From: Chromatium okenii
GTDB lineage: Bacteria > Pseudomonadota > Gammaproteobacteria > Chromatiales > Chromatiaceae
Length of the DNA stretch: 64,000 nt
Assembly (NCBI RefSeq): GCF_016583745.1
Contig: NZ_NRRQ01000005.1
Coordinates: 62,001 to 126,000 of the forward strand
Direction: 5' to 3'
The position numbers and the translations under genes were made by a program. The notes below the pieces were generated by a model. It searched no databases and was not told the DNA's origin. It saw only the letters and a program-made list of their open reading frames with translations. This document shows, one piece after another, positions 62,127-64,000 of this stretch; the stretch's first letter is position 1; each line of letters opens with the position of its first letter.

Positions 62127-63704
62127 TCAAAACAAATCACTCAATTCTTGCGCTAGCCGCGTGCGATCAATTTTGCCATTGGGATTGCGCGGCAGCGGTT
62201 CAGTGCGGGCGATAATCCGCGTCGGGTGCATAAATGTCGGCAACTGCGTTTGGCACGCCGCCACTACCAAAGCACTGAGCGCGTCAGAATTATCGGCAGC
62301 AAAAGTCACCACCACCACCGCTTGTCCTAGCAACGGATGTGCCACGCCGAGCGCCGCGACTTCGGCGACCAGCCCGCTGGCATAAATCACCTCCTCAATT
62401 TCGGTCGGACTGACGCGATAACCGGAAGTTTTAATCATCTCGTCGCGCCGCCCGACGAAATACAAAAAGCCGTCGGCGTCGCGTTTCACCGTATCGCCCG
62501 ACCACACCGCCAGCTCCGGCAGCATCAATTCCAACGGGCGGGCGGGTGCGGGTTTGAAACGCTCGGCGGTTTTTTCCGCGTCATTCCAATACCCGAGCGC
62601 GACGTGAATGCCGCGATGCACCAATTCGCCCGGCTCTTCATCTGCGCACGGCGTCCCGTCCGGGCGCACCACCATGATCTCCGCATTCGGAATCGCCTTG
62701 CCCATCGACCCCGGACGGCGGTCGATCTCGTCTGGCGGCAAATATGTGGAGCGGAATGCCTCGGTTAAGCCGTACATCAAAAACGGCTGAGTGTGCGGCA
62801 ACTGCGCCCGAAGCTGCGCGAGCGTTGCGCCCGGCATCGCCCCGCCGGAATTGGTGATATAGCGCAGATGCTCGCCCACGCTCGCCGGCCACGCCAATTC
62901 AGCCAGTTGAATCCACAGCGGCGGCACTGCTGCCAATCCGGTGATGCGCTCTTTGACGACAGCGCGAATCACGTCACGCGGCAGCAGATAATTCATCAAC
63001 ACCACGCACGCGCCGACGTGAAACGCAGTCGTCAATTGGCTCAAGCCGTAATCAAAACTCAGCGGCAGCACCGCCAAAATCCGATCCGTCGCCTGATTCT
63101 CAAGATAACTGGCGACGCTGACTGCGCCAGCAACCAGATTGCGATGCGACAACACGACACCTTTGGGGCGTCCGGTGCTGCCGGAGGTGTACAAAATCGC
63201 CGCCACATCGCCATCAATCACGCGGTGCGGAGTGATCGCGCTCGGCGCGGGTTCATCCCAACTGCGCAGCGCCAGCGTTGGCGGCACAGGTGCCATCTCA
63301 ACGGCTGGATTGCCAACCAATACAAGCGTTTGCAACGCCACGCACTGCGCCAGCACCGGCTGCAACAGCGCCAGTCGATCTGCCGTTGTGACCAGAATTC
63401 GCACGGTGCAATCGGTCAAAATGTGCGCGACCTGTTCCGCTTTGAGCAACGGATTGATCGGCACAAACACCCCGCCGGCTGCCGCTGCGCCAAACAAGGC
63501 GCTCACCGTTTCGAGGCGCTTGTCGAGATACACCGCGACGCGCTCGCCGCGCTGCAATCCCAACGTCAAATACACGGCGGCGGCGGCGTGTACCGCGTCC
63601 GCCAGTTGTTGATAAGACCATTCCACCCCGGCACAGCGGACTGCTGGATGTGTTGGGGTACGTTGGGCTTGGGTGAGTAAGAGATCGTGAATGCAGGCGG
63701 TCAT
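62127..63704 (-). CDS. AMP-forming acyl-CoA ligase of the exosortase A system
   Basis: The 525-residue adenylate-forming enzyme has the P-loop AILYTSGSTGRPKGV (residues ~170-184), MYGLTEAFRSTYLPP, GDTVKRDADGFLYFVGRRDEMIKTSGYRVSP and the catalytic Lys in PRNPNGKIDR. It activates a carboxylic acid with ATP and CoA. Sequence and position fit the acyl-CoA ligase found with exosortase A, usually next to the PLP decarboxylase and a carrier protein; no carrier protein is visible here. An ATG start at 63704 fits the family N-terminus (IHDLLLTQAQRTPTHPAV). Confidence 0.9.
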   Translation of the reverse strand: MTACIHDLLLTQAQRTPTHPAVRCAGVEWSYQQLADAVHAAAAVYLTLGLQRGERVAVYLDKRLETVSALFGAAAAGGVFVPINPLLKAEQVAHILTDCTVRILVTTADRLALLQPVLAQCVALQTLVLVGNPAVEMAPVPPTLALRSWDEPAPSAITPHRVIDGDVAAILYTSGSTGRPKGVVLSHRNLVAGAVSVASYLENQATDRILAVLPLSFDYGLSQLTTAFHVGACVVLMNYLLPRDVIRAVVKERITGLAAVPPLWIQLAELAWPASVGEHLRYITNSGGAMPGATLAQLRAQLPHTQPFLMYGLTEAFRSTYLPPDEIDRRPGSMGKAIPNAEIMVVRPDGTPCADEEPGELVHRGIHVALGYWNDAEKTAERFKPAPARPLELMLPELAVWSGDTVKRDADGFLYFVGRRDEMIKTSGYRVSPTEIEEVIYASGLVAEVAALGVAHPLLGQAVVVVTFAADNSDALSALVVAACQTQLPTFMHPTRIIARTEPLPRNPNGKIDRTRLAQELSDLF

Positions 63705-63714
63705 GGCATTTTTG

Positions 63715-63728
63715 AGTGGTCAGTGGTC
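63715..63728. repeat. Heptamer tandem repeat (ACTGACC type, minus strand)
   Basis: AGTGGTC twice in register, upstream of the acyl-CoA ligase; the same family as 20096, 28848 and 37056. Confidence 0.45.
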
Positions 63729-63740
63729 AAGTTAGCAGCG

Positions 63741-63776
63741 CAAATAAAACCCGCCAGCGCAAGCGCAGTGGCGGGT
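63741..63776 (-). terminator. Intrinsic terminator of the MotB-like gene
   Basis: On the minus strand ACCCGCCA (63776-63769) pairs with TGGCGGGT (63756-63749), followed by TTTATTT. It lies 30 bases after the stop codon. Confidence 0.8.
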
Positions 63777-63806
63777 CGGGGCAGCACCAAAACCGTCATG
63801 TGTGAT

Positions 63807-64000
63807 TCAACGCGCCGGCAGGTCGGTGACGCCCGGTTTGGATGACACGCCCGGCAGTGGCGGCACCATCGCACCCGCCGGAGGTGGCGCTGGTGCGGCA
63901 GGTTTTTCGTCGTGAATTTCTTCATCTGCCTTTTTATTCAACACGATAATGCTGATGCGACGATTGACGGCACTGTCGGGATTGTCTTTATCAAAAGGCA
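63807..64000 (-). CDS. MotB/OmpA-type protein, C-terminal end only
   Basis: The 64 residues seen are the very end of a protein that starts outside the window. PFDKDNPDSAVNRRISIIVLN is the closing helix of an OmpA-like peptidoglycan-binding domain, and the NRRISIIVLN form is typical of the flagellar stator MotB. A proline/alanine-rich tail (APAPPPAGAMVPPLPG) follows to the stop. A motility role is likely; the identity cannot be completed without the rest of the gene. Confidence 0.75.
   Translation of the reverse strand, partial: PFDKDNPDSAVNRRISIIVLNKKADEEIHDEKPAAPAPPPAGAMVPPLPGVSSKPGVTDLPAR

Noticed and set aside
1-64000. tRNA, rRNA or transposase genes
   Set aside because: No TTCGAATC-like T-arm with a matching acceptor stem, no rRNA segment and no transposase-like protein were seen.

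Overview
The window most likely comes from a phototrophic, sulfur-storing gammaproteobacterium of the purple sulfur bacterium (Chromatiales) type. The main clues are a BchE-like anaerobic Mg-protoporphyrin cyclase (49.8-51.5 kb), a Gly/Tyr-rich protein that looks like a sulfur globule envelope protein (16.3 kb), a membrane-bound pyrophosphatase, a near-complete set of aerobic-type cobalamin genes and two markers of the exosortase A/exopolysaccharide system (60-63.7 kb). This is inference from gene content; no rRNA or tRNA gene was seen.

Layout. 0-6.3 kb: 5' part of a DUF3683/FAD-linked oxidoreductase gene, a HEPN/nucleotidyltransferase pair, a PAS sensor kinase and an RDD membrane protein. 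6.4-12.7 kb: an accessory stretch with an acidic protein, a 982-residue protein made of 37 near-identical 25-residue repeats, an unknown protein and a repeat-rich lipoprotein. 12.8-16.8 kb: beta-glucosidase, an ABC transporter with a degenerate nucleotide-binding domain, and the sulfur globule protein. 17-26.9 kb: pyrophosphatase, CobC, an RND efflux pair, DAHP synthase and an SseB-like protein. 27-29 kb: oligoribonuclease and a DUF1566 protein whose C-terminus looks like the variable region of a diversity-generating retroelement (DGR), with no reverse transcriptase in the window. 30.1-36.1 kb: pstSCAB-phoU behind a good pho box. 37.3-40.5 kb: an anthranilate-phosphoribosyltransferase-like protein, a Rieske ferredoxin and a chemoreceptor.

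40.6-48.5 kb is a leftward cobalamin block: cobQ, a Cys-rich small protein, a nucleotidyltransferase, metH, cobU, a BtuF-like protein and ppiB. It makes B12, salvages it and uses it in methionine synthase. Further right, BchE (a B12-dependent radical SAM enzyme) is divergent from cobF, so B12 supply and demand recur through the window. 52.5-54.8 kb carries yebC-ruvC and a CbpA-type co-chaperone. 54.8-60 kb holds two tandem MmeI-like restriction-modification genes, the second without its nuclease domain. 60-64 kb has two exosortase-A-associated enzymes, an M48 lipoprotein peptidase and the end of a MotB-like gene.

Two families of small dispersed repeats run through the region: a roughly 32-bp C6/G6 palindromic element that has entered several reading frames in frame, where it encodes PPFSKGG-type peptides, and intergenic heptamer arrays of the ACTGACA type. 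Base composition also switches between GC-rich and AT-richer codon usage, sometimes inside a single gene.
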